Shown: piece by piece, positions 1 through 7,524 of the stretch | How positions within the stretch are numbered: position 1 is the first letter of the stretch | Layout: every line of letters starts with the position of its first letter | Assembly (NCBI GenBank): GCA_051252005.1 | Contig: JBPOEZ010000002.1 | Span: forward strand, 372,001 to 436,000 | From: JACOMS01 sp051252005 | Lineage (GTDB): Bacteria > Pseudomonadota > Alphaproteobacteria > Caulobacterales > Maricaulaceae | Reading direction: 5' to 3' | Length of the DNA stretch: 64,000 nt | Made by a program: the position numbers and the translations under genes | The notes under the pieces: model-generated | Databases searched by the model: none | The model's input: the letters and a program-made list of their open reading frames with translations, nothing else | What the model was told of the DNA's origin: nothing

Positions 1-2
1 TC

Positions 3-1397
3 CAAACCAAAGACGCCGTTCGTAAAAACTATCCTGTCGTGGGCCGTTTCAGATCTTTTTTCTCGAAACTCGGTGAATTTTTTCGGCAGTACTTCTTTGC
101 AATGGATCGCGAAGAAATGCCTTTTAACCGTGCGGAACGCGAATGGATAGGAAGAGCCACAGAAGATCATGACAATACTATTGCTTTCGGTTCCACCAAA
201 AACCTTTCACCGGAAGGCACGGCAATTTTTGTAAATTGCCCTTTTCCAACTTTGGATCAGGATGGAGTAGAAATGCAACCTCTTGAAATTGGCCCATATT
301 GCAAACACCCTTATAATGCCCCGTCATTTTTTAATATCTCTGCTATGAGTTACGGCGCGCTTTCAAGTGTAGCCGTACAGGCTTTATCACGTGGCGCGAA
401 GATGGCCGGGTGCTGGATGAACACCGGCGAAGGCGGCCTAGCGCCATACCACCTTGAAGGCGGCTGCGACATTGTCATGCAAATAGGCACGGCAAAGTAC
501 GGCGTCCGTAACCATGACGGCGGCCTTAGCGATGAAAAGTTGAAAGAAGTCGCGGCACATGAACAAGTTCGCATGTTTGAACTTAAAATGAGCCAAGGGG
601 CTAAGCCTGGAAAAGGCGGCATTCTGCCGGCGGTCAAAGTCTCTGCGGAGATCGCAAAAATTCGCGGAATACCCGAAGGGCAAGACTCCATTTCCCCGAA
701 CGGTCATCCCGAAATCAAAAACCCAGCCGAAATACTCGATATGATCGAGCACATCCGCGACCTCACAGGAAAGCCCGTCGGCTTTAAAGCCGTTATAAGC
801 GGAACGGAATGGCTGGAAACTATGTTCATCGAGATTCACAAACGCGGCATTGATAGCGCGCCTGATTTCATCACAATCGATAGCGGCGACGGCGGCACGG
901 GCGCGGCCCCTATGGCTCTTATGGATAATGTTGGGCTATTAATTAAGGAGTCATTGCCGATGGTATCTGATGTCTTACACAAATACGGCTTACGAGAGCG
1001 CATCCGTATCATTGCCTCGGGCAAATTGGTCACCCCGTCGGAGGTCGCCTGGGCTTTAGCTGCGGGCGCAGATTTCATCAATTCGGCGCGAGGGTTTATG
1101 TTCTCATTAGGCTGCATTCAGGCATTAAAGTGCAACAAAAACACATGCCCCACCGGGATCACGACGCACAATAAGCGCCTACAAAAGGGCTTAAATCCGG
1201 AAAGCAAGGCCGTAAAAGTCGCCAGTTACCAAAACAATATGATCCATGAAGTGCAAATCATTTCCCATTCTTGCGGCGTCAACAGACCGCGTTTGATGGG
1301 CCGTAAACATGTGCGCATTGTTCAGACCAATGGACAGACCATTCCCCTGAACATCATTTTCCCTCGTCCTGAAATATTACCCGAATATAGAATATAG
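3..1397 (+). CDS. FMN-binding glutamate synthase family protein, 5'-truncated by the window
   Basis: Resembles the central/FMN domain of glutamate synthase (GltB domain 2 family), a TIM-barrel flavin enzyme. The frame is open to the left edge, and residues before the first possible GTG (position 39) also fit the family N-terminus (AVRKNYPV), so the true start lies outside the window. Visible marks are glycine-rich stretches such as IDSGDGGTGAAP (phosphate/FMN region) and the cysteine cluster CIQALKCNKNTCPTG, which matches the 3Fe-4S ligands of glutamate synthase. There is no glutaminase domain in the visible part, so it is a stand-alone GltB-like protein; the physiological substrate of such proteins is uncertain. 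It appears to be the last chromosomal gene before the mobile region. Confidence 0.9.
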   Translation, partial: QTKDAVRKNYPVVGRFRSFFSKLGEFFRQYFFAMDREEMPFNRAEREWIGRATEDHDNTIAFGSTKNLSPEGTAIFVNCPFPTLDQDGVEMQPLEIGPYCKHPYNAPSFFNISAMSYGALSSVAVQALSRGAKMAGCWMNTGEGGLAPYHLEGGCDIVMQIGTAKYGVRNHDGGLSDEKLKEVAAHEQVRMFELKMSQGAKPGKGGILPAVKVSAEIAKIRGIPEGQDSISPNGHPEIKNPAEILDMIEHIRDLTGKPVGFKAVISGTEWLETMFIEIHKRGIDSAPDFITIDSGDGGTGAAPMALMDNVGLLIKESLPMVSDVLHKYGLRERIRIIASGKLVTPSEVAWALAAGADFINSARGFMFSLGCIQALKCNKNTCPTGITTHNKRLQKGLNPESKAVKVASYQNNMIHEVQIISHSCGVNRPRLMGRKHVRIVQTNGQTIPLNIIFPRPEILPEYRI

Positions 1398-1499
1398 ATA
1401 TTCCTAAGATTCAATATTCTCGCATCAGCAATTTATTAAACCTTTTGAAATTTCCGTACGTAAAATACCCAAAATTCGCCTATTCCCCATTATGAGAAA

Positions 1500-1742
1500 T
1501 TAAGACTGAAAGAACTCCCTCGGATCAAAATTGAGTATTTCAGCTAGCTTTTCAAACTCAATGACGTCTACGCGCCTTTGCCCGCTTTCAAGCCGCGCAA
1601 CCCAAGACTGATACTCGTGGATCGCCTCAGCTAATTCGGCTTGGGTCATGCCAATAGCCTCACGTTTCTTTATCAGAAGCGCGATCAATGCCTTGTGGCG
1701 AGCAGATCCTAGAGTTTTGTCCAAAGAATAATCCGAAAGCAC
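1500..1742 (-). CDS. XRE-family helix-turn-helix regulator
   Basis: An 80-residue protein that is almost entirely one Cro/CI-type helix-turn-helix domain: MTQAELAEAIHEYQSWVARLESGQRRVDV carries the usual Q-x-x-W-V-x-R-L-E-x-G-x-R recognition pattern (shown here without the flanking part), followed by a short FDPREFF tail. The start is a GTG. It is divergent from the GIY-YIG gene, and an inverted repeat lies between them, so it probably represses itself and perhaps its neighbour. Small XRE proteins of this kind are common at edges of mobile elements; whether this one belongs to the element or the chromosome cannot be told. Confidence 0.85.
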   Translation of the reverse strand: MLSDYSLDKTLGSARHKALIALLIKKREAIGMTQAELAEAIHEYQSWVARLESGQRRVDVIEFEKLAEILNFDPREFFQS

Positions 1743-1775
1743 CTTGTGGATGCTGGATTTAATCTGGTTTTCAGA

Positions 1776-1794
1776 TTATCTTAAATTCAGATAA
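1776..1794. promoter_or_regulatory. Candidate XRE operator in divergent promoter region
   Basis: TTATCT and AGATAA form a perfect 6-bp inverted repeat separated by 7 AT-rich bases, within a larger stretch with repeated TCAGAT words (1770-1795). It sits midway between the divergent XRE and GIY-YIG starts, the expected place for an autoregulatory operator. The role is inference. Confidence 0.4.
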
Positions 1795-1815
1795 AATGAC
1801 TAACTTTGGATACCC

Positions 1816-2655
1816 ATGAACCTGCACGACATATTACGTATACGCGGATTTGATGTGACCGCGCGAACCAAAATGATGCGCCATCAAGATAGCCGATATG
1901 ATGTGGAGATGCTCTTTAGACGGGAGTTTCTGGAGAGCTATCAATCTGTTCAAGGGGGTAAATATCTGGAGTGTGATTATCTGATCGCTTTTATCGGAAA
2001 GAACAGCACGAAAGCTGTCTTTGCTGGAATATGGAAGGTTCACAGGCGATTGGACATGCCTGATTTGTCTTATGTCGAAGACTTCCCTTATCCAGACTTT
2101 TTCAAGGAGCCCAGTGACTATCATTATAGCCTGGAGCAGGTGCCCGGTTATGATGATTTGATCGGGCGCATGGTTCTCGACTGGGGGACAACAACACGGG
2201 CCTGGCATCAGTGGCTCAGAGATATGCCCGTGACAGAAATCCTCCCGCAAGGACAGGTAAAGTCTTTCCCCGGCTATCTCGACTTTGTCCTCTCATTTGA
2301 TGAGATGAGCCAGATTGTCTCAAACCCGGAGGCTAATCGCGTCTGGCATCAGATGCTGAGCGGCGTGGCAGGTGTGTACCTCATTACAGATACTAGAACC
2401 GGACAGCTTTATGTCGGCTCAGCCTACGGTAAAGATGGCATATTGGGCCGCTGGAAAATATATGCCAAGACAGGCCACGGCGGAAACGCAAAGCTCAAAA
2501 GCCTACTATCCGTCAATCCAAGCCGAAAAGAGAATTTCTCCTTCACTATTCTGCGGACACTTCCCACGACACTGACCCAACGAGAGGTCATCGCGAAGGA
2601 GCAGCTATACAAGCTGAAGCTGGGGTCACGCGCGCACGGGCTTAATCTGAACTAA
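1816..2655 (+). CDS. GIY-YIG nuclease family protein
   Basis: 279 residues. The C-terminal third is a GIY-YIG endonuclease-like domain: GVYLITD at about residue 188, then GQLYVGSAYG as the YIG half (here YVG), and a later GRW segment with the expected arginine. The N-terminal two thirds form a conserved but functionally unassigned region (start MNLHDILRIRGFDV). GIY-YIG proteins cut DNA and occur in homing, repair and restriction. As a lone gene next to an XRE regulator it could be a restriction or element-maintenance nuclease. Target and role are not visible. Confidence 0.8.
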   Translation: MNLHDILRIRGFDVTARTKMMRHQDSRYDVEMLFRREFLESYQSVQGGKYLECDYLIAFIGKNSTKAVFAGIWKVHRRLDMPDLSYVEDFPYPDFFKEPSDYHYSLEQVPGYDDLIGRMVLDWGTTTRAWHQWLRDMPVTEILPQGQVKSFPGYLDFVLSFDEMSQIVSNPEANRVWHQMLSGVAGVYLITDTRTGQLYVGSAYGKDGILGRWKIYAKTGHGGNAKLKSLLSVNPSRKENFSFTILRTLPTTLTQREVIAKEQLYKLKLGSRAHGLNLN

Positions 2656-2906
2656 GCGCCTCATCGCAAACACTCAAATGGTGCCCTTCAAAATCTTGCT
2701 CCGGGGATAAGTAGGTCCAAATGATTTTAAGGGCGGGGATAACTCTAAAAAGCACTTAAAACCAAAGAAAATCGCTTGCTTTTCTTAAAACATATAATTA
2801 CCGCGAAATTGGATTTGATGTTGGTCTGCACAGCAGATCAACTGCGGCGACGGTAAAATCCCGTTTTTAAAAGCACCGCGCTTATTCACCGAGAAAAGGA
2901 GAAGAA

Positions 2907-2936
2907 ATGCTTCATTTTAACCTCGTCAGGGGTTGA
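2907..2936 (+). CDS. Leader mini-ORF 1 (9 codons)
   Basis: ATG with a strong Shine-Dalgarno sequence (AAAGGAGAAGAA just upstream), encoding MLHFNLVRG and a stop. The stop TGA shares its A with the ATG of a second mini-ORF (TGATG), suggesting re-initiation. No known function; the peptide may only matter for translation control of the methyltransferase downstream. Confidence 0.45.
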   Translation: MLHFNLVRG

Positions 2937-2995
2937 TGGCGCTTGGCTTTATCTCGGTCGACGGCATTCAGTTTCTGACACAAATTGGAGACTGA
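2936..2995 (+). CDS. Leader mini-ORF 2 (19 codons)
   Basis: Starts on the TGATG overlap with the first mini-ORF, encodes MALGFISVDGIQFLTQIGD, and stops 1 base before the methyltransferase ATG at 2997. It spans the methyltransferase ribosome-binding site (GGAG at 2987-2990), so translating it would cross that site. This looks like a coupled leader; coding status is inferred from the linked starts and stops only. Confidence 0.4.
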   Translation: MALGFISVDGIQFLTQIGD

Positions 2996-2996
2996 T

Positions 2997-4358
2997 ATGG
3001 TGTTAAAACCAGATACCCAAACCCGGCCCAGACTGCGCATTGTCTGGACCCGACCCGGCGCCCTCAAACCCTATGAAGGCAATGCTAAAATCCACAGCAA
3101 ACGGCAGATCAAACTGATCGCCGCCTCGATGCAGGCCTATGGCAATATTAATCCGATCGTCGTTGACAAGAACAACACGATCATTGCCGGGCACGGTAGA
3201 TTGGAAGCTGCCAAGCTTCTGGCACAAACGGAAGTTCCCACAATTTTAGCAGATCATCTCACACCAAAGCAGGTCAAAGCCTACCGGATCGCCGATAACC
3301 GGCTGGCTGAGCTGGCTGAGTGGGACAAGAGCCTGCTCGCTATTGAGCTTAAGCAGATCACCATAGATGCGCCGGAGCTTGCCATCTCGACCGGCTTCTC
3401 CATGGGCGAGACCGACCTGCTCATTGAAAGTCTTGACGAGGCTGACACCGACGAAGAGCCGGATCCAGCCGATGATCTACCAGACATGGAAGATGCGGAG
3501 CCTATCTCTAAACTTGGTGATCTCTGGCTGCTGGGTGAGCACCGTCTTTATTGCGGCAACGCCCTGGACGAGGCCTCCTATGTTGCCCTGATGGCTGAAA
3601 AGCGGGCCCGACTCATTGTCACAGACTCGCCCTACAATGTCCGCATTCAAGGCCATGTCACCGGTAAGGGTAAGGTGCGGCATCGTGAGTTTGATATGGC
3701 GTCCGGAGAGATGGACTTCTCTCAGTTCGTATCGTTCCAGACGACCTCACTCGGCCACATGAAAGCCTTCAGCCTAGATGGTTCACTGCATTATTGTTTT
3801 ATGGACTGGCGCCATATGCATGAGCTCATGGAGGCCGGCACCGCTGTCTACACAGAACTCAAGAACTTGCTCGTGTGGGTGAAGAGTAATGGCGGTATGG
3901 GGTCGCATTACCGCTCCCGCCACGAGCTGGTGTTCATGTTCAAGAACGGCACCGCGCCTCATATCAACAATGTGGAGCTCGGCCGCTTCGGCCGTAACCG
4001 CACCAATGTCTGGGAATATCCGGGTGTGAACAGTTTTGGCAAAGACCGGGACGAAGCCCTGTCTATGCATCCAACAGTCAAGCCCGTGGCCATGATCAAA
4101 GATGCCATTCTGGATAGCTCCAACCGAGGCGACATTGTTCTTGATCCCTTTCTAGGCTCTGGGACAACCCTGATTGCCGCCGAACAGTCCGGGCGGCGCG
4201 GCTACGGCATGGAGCTTGATCCTCTCTACGTGGATACCATTATCCGCCGCTGGGAAGCCCTCACAGGTGAGCAGGCTATCCATAGCGACACAGGCCTCAG
4301 CTTTGAGGCCACAGCCCGTGAGCGCCTGTCTCAAACCGAGGGAGGCGATGATGCCTGA
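2997..4358 (+). CDS. ParB-domain DNA methyltransferase (N4/N6 beta-class)
   Basis: 453 residues in two parts. Residues ~13-105 are a ParB/Spo0J-like N-terminal domain with the GHGRLEAA motif. The rest is a site-specific DNA methyltransferase. The order is catalytic motif first (TDSPYNV, D at about residue 210), then the AdoMet motif near the C-terminus (DPFLGSGTT, ~382), as in beta-class enzymes. The catalytic tetrapeptide is DSPY instead of the usual DPPY. Start chosen at the ATG with GGAG 6 bases upstream rather than the TTG at 2985. No restriction partner is adjacent; such orphan enzymes in phage-like elements usually protect or mark the element's DNA. The next gene overlaps its end. Confidence 0.88.
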   Translation: MVLKPDTQTRPRLRIVWTRPGALKPYEGNAKIHSKRQIKLIAASMQAYGNINPIVVDKNNTIIAGHGRLEAAKLLAQTEVPTILADHLTPKQVKAYRIADNRLAELAEWDKSLLAIELKQITIDAPELAISTGFSMGETDLLIESLDEADTDEEPDPADDLPDMEDAEPISKLGDLWLLGEHRLYCGNALDEASYVALMAEKRARLIVTDSPYNVRIQGHVTGKGKVRHREFDMASGEMDFSQFVSFQTTSLGHMKAFSLDGSLHYCFMDWRHMHELMEAGTAVYTELKNLLVWVKSNGGMGSHYRSRHELVFMFKNGTAPHINNVELGRFGRNRTNVWEYPGVNSFGKDRDEALSMHPTVKPVAMIKDAILDSSNRGDIVLDPFLGSGTTLIAAEQSGRRGYGMELDPLYVDTIIRRWEALTGEQAIHSDTGLSFEATARERLSQTEGGDDA

Positions 4359-4800
4359 CATTCATAATCCAAAAGGCTCTGATAATCCCGAGGATCCCGA
4401 TAAGCCTTACAAGGTCGGATACGGCAGACCTCCCAAAGGTACCCGGTTCAAAAAGGGTCAGAGCGGCAACCCTAAAGGACGGCAAAGGGGGTCTCGCAAT
4501 TATTCGACCGATGTGAAGGAAGCGCTCAAGACGCCTGTGCGCATTACGATCGACGGCACGACCAAGACTATGTCACGCCAGCGTGCCTCCATTGAAATGC
4601 TGGTGCAAAAGGCGTTTTCCGGCAACGACCGGCTGTTGATGGAGTTTCAGCGCCTAGCCGCCATGTATAATGACGATGAAGATGTGTCGGACGCACAGAA
4701 GTCACTGCCCAATAAAGACGTCGATATCATCGCGCAGTTCCTAGAGAGCCGGGTATCGCAAGGCTCAGCTAACGGAGGCGATGATGACCCTGATAACTAA
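4351..4800 (+). CDS. DUF5681 domain protein (terminase-associated)
   Basis: 149 residues. Residues ~25-60 contain the DUF5681 signature, GYGRPPKGTRFKKGQSGNPKG followed by a basic segment. The family is found just before terminase large subunits in phage-like elements and is suspected, not shown, to act as a small-terminase or DNA-binding partner. Start set at the second of two adjacent ATGs, 5 bases after GGAGG; it overlaps the methyltransferase stop by 8 bases, so the two are translationally coupled. The C-terminus is acidic. Confidence 0.8.
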   Translation: MPDIHNPKGSDNPEDPDKPYKVGYGRPPKGTRFKKGQSGNPKGRQRGSRNYSTDVKEALKTPVRITIDGTTKTMSRQRASIEMLVQKAFSGNDRLLMEFQRLAAMYNDDEDVSDAQKSLPNKDVDIIAQFLESRVSQGSANGGDDDPDN

Positions 4801-6304
4801 TCACCGCTTATTTCAGGCTATTCTGCGGACTGACTTTGGCGCCTTTAACCGCAAAGTCTTTGATACGCTCCATTCCGGAGAGACTTATGAACATAATTGG
4901 CATATCGACGCCAAGACTCAAGTCTTGTCACGCGTGATTAAGGGGCAGGATAAACGCCTGCTTATTACGCAGCCACCAAGAACCCTAAAGTCTATCACAA
5001 CATCTGTGGCCTGGCCCGCCTGGATAATGGGACATTACCCGTCCAAGTCCTTTATCTGTATCAGCTATAGTCAGGATCTGGCGACAGATCTGTCAGAGAA
5101 GTACAGGCGCGTCGTCGAGAGCCGCTGGTATCAAGAGCTGTTTCCGGGCACACGCTTTACAAAGCTTACACAAACAGACGCGCAGACGGATAGAGGGGGT
5201 CGCCGCCGCGCCACCTCTATTGGCGGCACGCTCACAGGGATCGGCGGGGATATCATCATTATTGATGACCCGTTGAAAGCGGATGAAGCCTATTCTGAGG
5301 TGTCTCGCAAAGCCGTCATTGATTGGTTTACGGGCACGCTGCAAACACGTCTCAACAACCAGAAGACCAGCGCCATGATCATTGTCATGCAGCGCCTGCA
5401 TGAAGAAGACCTGGCTGGTTATATCCTTTCGCCGGGGAAACGATCTACTGGCGTAGAGGATTTGAGTGGGAATGAGCGTGGGAGCGAAGGTGACCCAGAT
5501 GGGTCTATTCCCTCAACGCCTTGGGCTCATCTTAACCTGCCGGCCATCGCCATGGAAGCTGAGCGCATTCCTATTGGCAATGGGCGTTATCACATACGCA
5601 AAGAGGGCGATCTGTTACATGAAGCCCGACTGGGCCACGCAGAACTGGCCAGGCTTAAACGTGATCAAGGATCCCAGCGTTTCTCGGCCCAATTCCAGCA
5701 AAACCCGGTCCCCATTGATGGTAACATGATCAAGCGGGACTGGCTTATTGATTACAAGCCGCTTGAGCTGGTGCGCCTGAAGGCGAAGCCCGTTGCCCGC
5801 ATCGTGCAGAGCTGGGATGTAGCTATGTCCACCTCGGACACCAGCGATTACTCTGTCTGCACAACGTGGCTTAAACTTCAAAACGACTATTACCTCATGG
5901 ACGTGCTGCGCGCCAAGCTGAACTTCCCGGATCTTAAACGCCAGGTCGTCAGCCATGCCTTGAAATACGGCGCCCGAACCGTTCTCATCGAAAAGACGGG
6001 GCTTGGTCTCAGCCTGGTTCAAGACCTATCCGAAGACACAACACCTGGCTTTCCCAGGCCTATCGGGATCAAGGTCAAGGAGGACAAGATCGTGCGCATG
6101 GAGGCTCAGTCCGCCAAGATCGAAGCCGGGCAGATGCATATCCCCCAAGACGCGCCGTGGCGGGCTGACTACATCCATGAGCTTATGGGTTTTCCGTTTG
6201 CCAAGCATGATGATCAGGTGGATAGCACATCTCAGTTTCTGAAATGGGCCAGCGAAGGGCCGGGATTCATGCCGCCCGCTGGGCCGATACTCATTCATGC
6301 GTAG
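4784..6304 (+). CDS. Phage terminase large subunit (orphan)
   Basis: About 506 residues. The ATPase half has a variant Walker A (PPRTLKS, residues ~64-70, like PPRHGKS of the family) and Walker B IIIIDDP (~156). The nuclease half has SWDVAMS (~343), and HDDQVDS near the C-terminus supplies further acidic residues. It is full length. In phages this motor cuts and packages DNA through the portal; no portal or capsid gene is nearby. The start overlaps the DUF5681 gene and uses the same GGAGGCGATGATG junction seen at 4341. It could help the element be packaged by a helper phage, or be a remnant; not decidable here. Confidence 0.9.
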   Translation: MTLITNHRLFQAILRTDFGAFNRKVFDTLHSGETYEHNWHIDAKTQVLSRVIKGQDKRLLITQPPRTLKSITTSVAWPAWIMGHYPSKSFICISYSQDLATDLSEKYRRVVESRWYQELFPGTRFTKLTQTDAQTDRGGRRRATSIGGTLTGIGGDIIIIDDPLKADEAYSEVSRKAVIDWFTGTLQTRLNNQKTSAMIIVMQRLHEEDLAGYILSPGKRSTGVEDLSGNERGSEGDPDGSIPSTPWAHLNLPAIAMEAERIPIGNGRYHIRKEGDLLHEARLGHAELARLKRDQGSQRFSAQFQQNPVPIDGNMIKRDWLIDYKPLELVRLKAKPVARIVQSWDVAMSTSDTSDYSVCTTWLKLQNDYYLMDVLRAKLNFPDLKRQVVSHALKYGARTVLIEKTGLGLSLVQDLSEDTTPGFPRPIGIKVKEDKIVRMEAQSAKIEAGQMHIPQDAPWRADYIHELMGFPFAKHDDQVDSTSQFLKWASEGPGFMPPAGPILIHA

Positions 6305-6378
6305 AGGCACAGGATGCGTGCAGTGGGGGCAATAGCGGACGTCAGGATACGTCGACTTATGCTTGATATATTCATCTT

Positions 6379-6416
6379 GAGATTGTGTGAAATTTATCTG
6401 CATTCTATACATACAT
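6379..6416 (+). promoter_or_regulatory. Candidate promoter of the AT-rich cargo block
   Basis: TTGTGT followed after 17 bases by TATACA, ahead of the PIN gene in the 153-bp gap after the terminase. It marks the switch from moderate-GC phage-like genes to AT-rich cargo. It is a weak match found by eye only. Confidence 0.3.
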
Positions 6417-6457
6417 AGCAATGATTCGGTGCCACGCGATTACAAGAAAGTATCAAC

Positions 6458-7357
6458 TTGAGTTTATTAGAAGAAGCTAAGACAGAACTCCCAATACTTA
6501 CATGGGATATATTTACCAAAGGTGACGCAAGTAATCTGGCTGCAAATCGTCGTGTGCTTTCTAAATTTGATGAGGTGACTCATAAGGGACACTTGATGCG
6601 TACAGCCTATAAACTGGTTATTGATGCTAATTTTATATGGAATGAAGTCAGCTATCATTTGTCCGTCGGCGAGAAGCCTTCGACACTGACAGAGCTATCT
6701 CGTTCAGGGTTGTGTGAATTTCATGCCCCAACTTGGCTTTTAGAAGAATTGGAATCTTCGGTCTTACCCAAACTTGCTAAACATCATTGTATTTCTTCGC
6801 GAGTGTTGAGAGCGATTTTTGACGAGTTTATACGCCCCCAAATTCAATTCCATCTAGGTTATAGACCACCAAAAGAGATTGCATATGGCGACAATAAAGA
6901 TGTCCCTTATGTGGAATTGGCAGAAGATATGGGCGCGCTGGGTGTGATTTCTGAGGACACAGATATTGAGCGCCTACTTATGCGAAAGATTGATCGAAAG
7001 GAAGTTTTGAAGTTTATCGAATTGGCTAGGATTGAAAACGGCGTGGTGCAAGTGAAGTGCCTGGGTTATATAGGGGTAAATGTCAGTGCTGGATCAGTTT
7101 CGGAACTATGTAAAGCAACATCCAATTTAGTGAAGAAGGCGCCCAAAGAGTTATTGGCGGCCGCAGCAATTGTTGGTGTTCTCGGTTTAGCATGGTTTAG
7201 CTCTACTGAACGTGGACGCAAACAAGCCAAGTCCGTGGGCAAGATAGCGTTACCTCCATTAATGGCTGGTGTTGAATTTGTCGGCAAAGGAATTAAATGG
7301 GCAAACGAAAATGACCGTAAAGCCATTGAGATAAGGAACGTTTTGGAAAAGGTATGA
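6458..7357 (+). CDS. PIN-domain protein with C-terminal membrane segment
   Basis: 299 residues starting at TTG; no in-frame ATG precedes residue 47. Residues ~50-175 look like a PIN ribonuclease fold: VIDANFIW (Asp56), LLEELESS (acidic, ~100), DVPYVELA and GVISEDTD supply the other acids in the usual order. Residues ~231-247 (ELLAAAAIVGVLGLAWF) form one membrane helix, followed by a basic tail. PIN proteins cut RNA, often as toxins. A membrane-tethered PIN without an antitoxin next door is unusual. It is the first gene of an AT-rich, same-strand block with a large NTPase, so a role as effector in a defence system is plausible but inferred. Confidence 0.65.
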   Translation: MSLLEEAKTELPILTWDIFTKGDASNLAANRRVLSKFDEVTHKGHLMRTAYKLVIDANFIWNEVSYHLSVGEKPSTLTELSRSGLCEFHAPTWLLEELESSVLPKLAKHHCISSRVLRAIFDEFIRPQIQFHLGYRPPKEIAYGDNKDVPYVELAEDMGALGVISEDTDIERLLMRKIDRKEVLKFIELARIENGVVQVKCLGYIGVNVSAGSVSELCKATSNLVKKAPKELLAAAAIVGVLGLAWFSSTERGRKQAKSVGKIALPPLMAGVEFVGKGIKWANENDRKAIEIRNVLEKV

Positions 7358-7524
7358 GGTGAATGCCATTTAGATTAAGTCCAAAGCTTGCAGTTAGTGC
7401 CGATTTATTGCCAGCTTAGGAGCACAGGTAGCTAAAACTTCCTTACTTAAAACTGCCCAGTGAGTGGTTAATCGCATCGAAATAGTATAACGTAAGTTTT
7501 GGTAATTTTTAAGAAGGGTATGAT

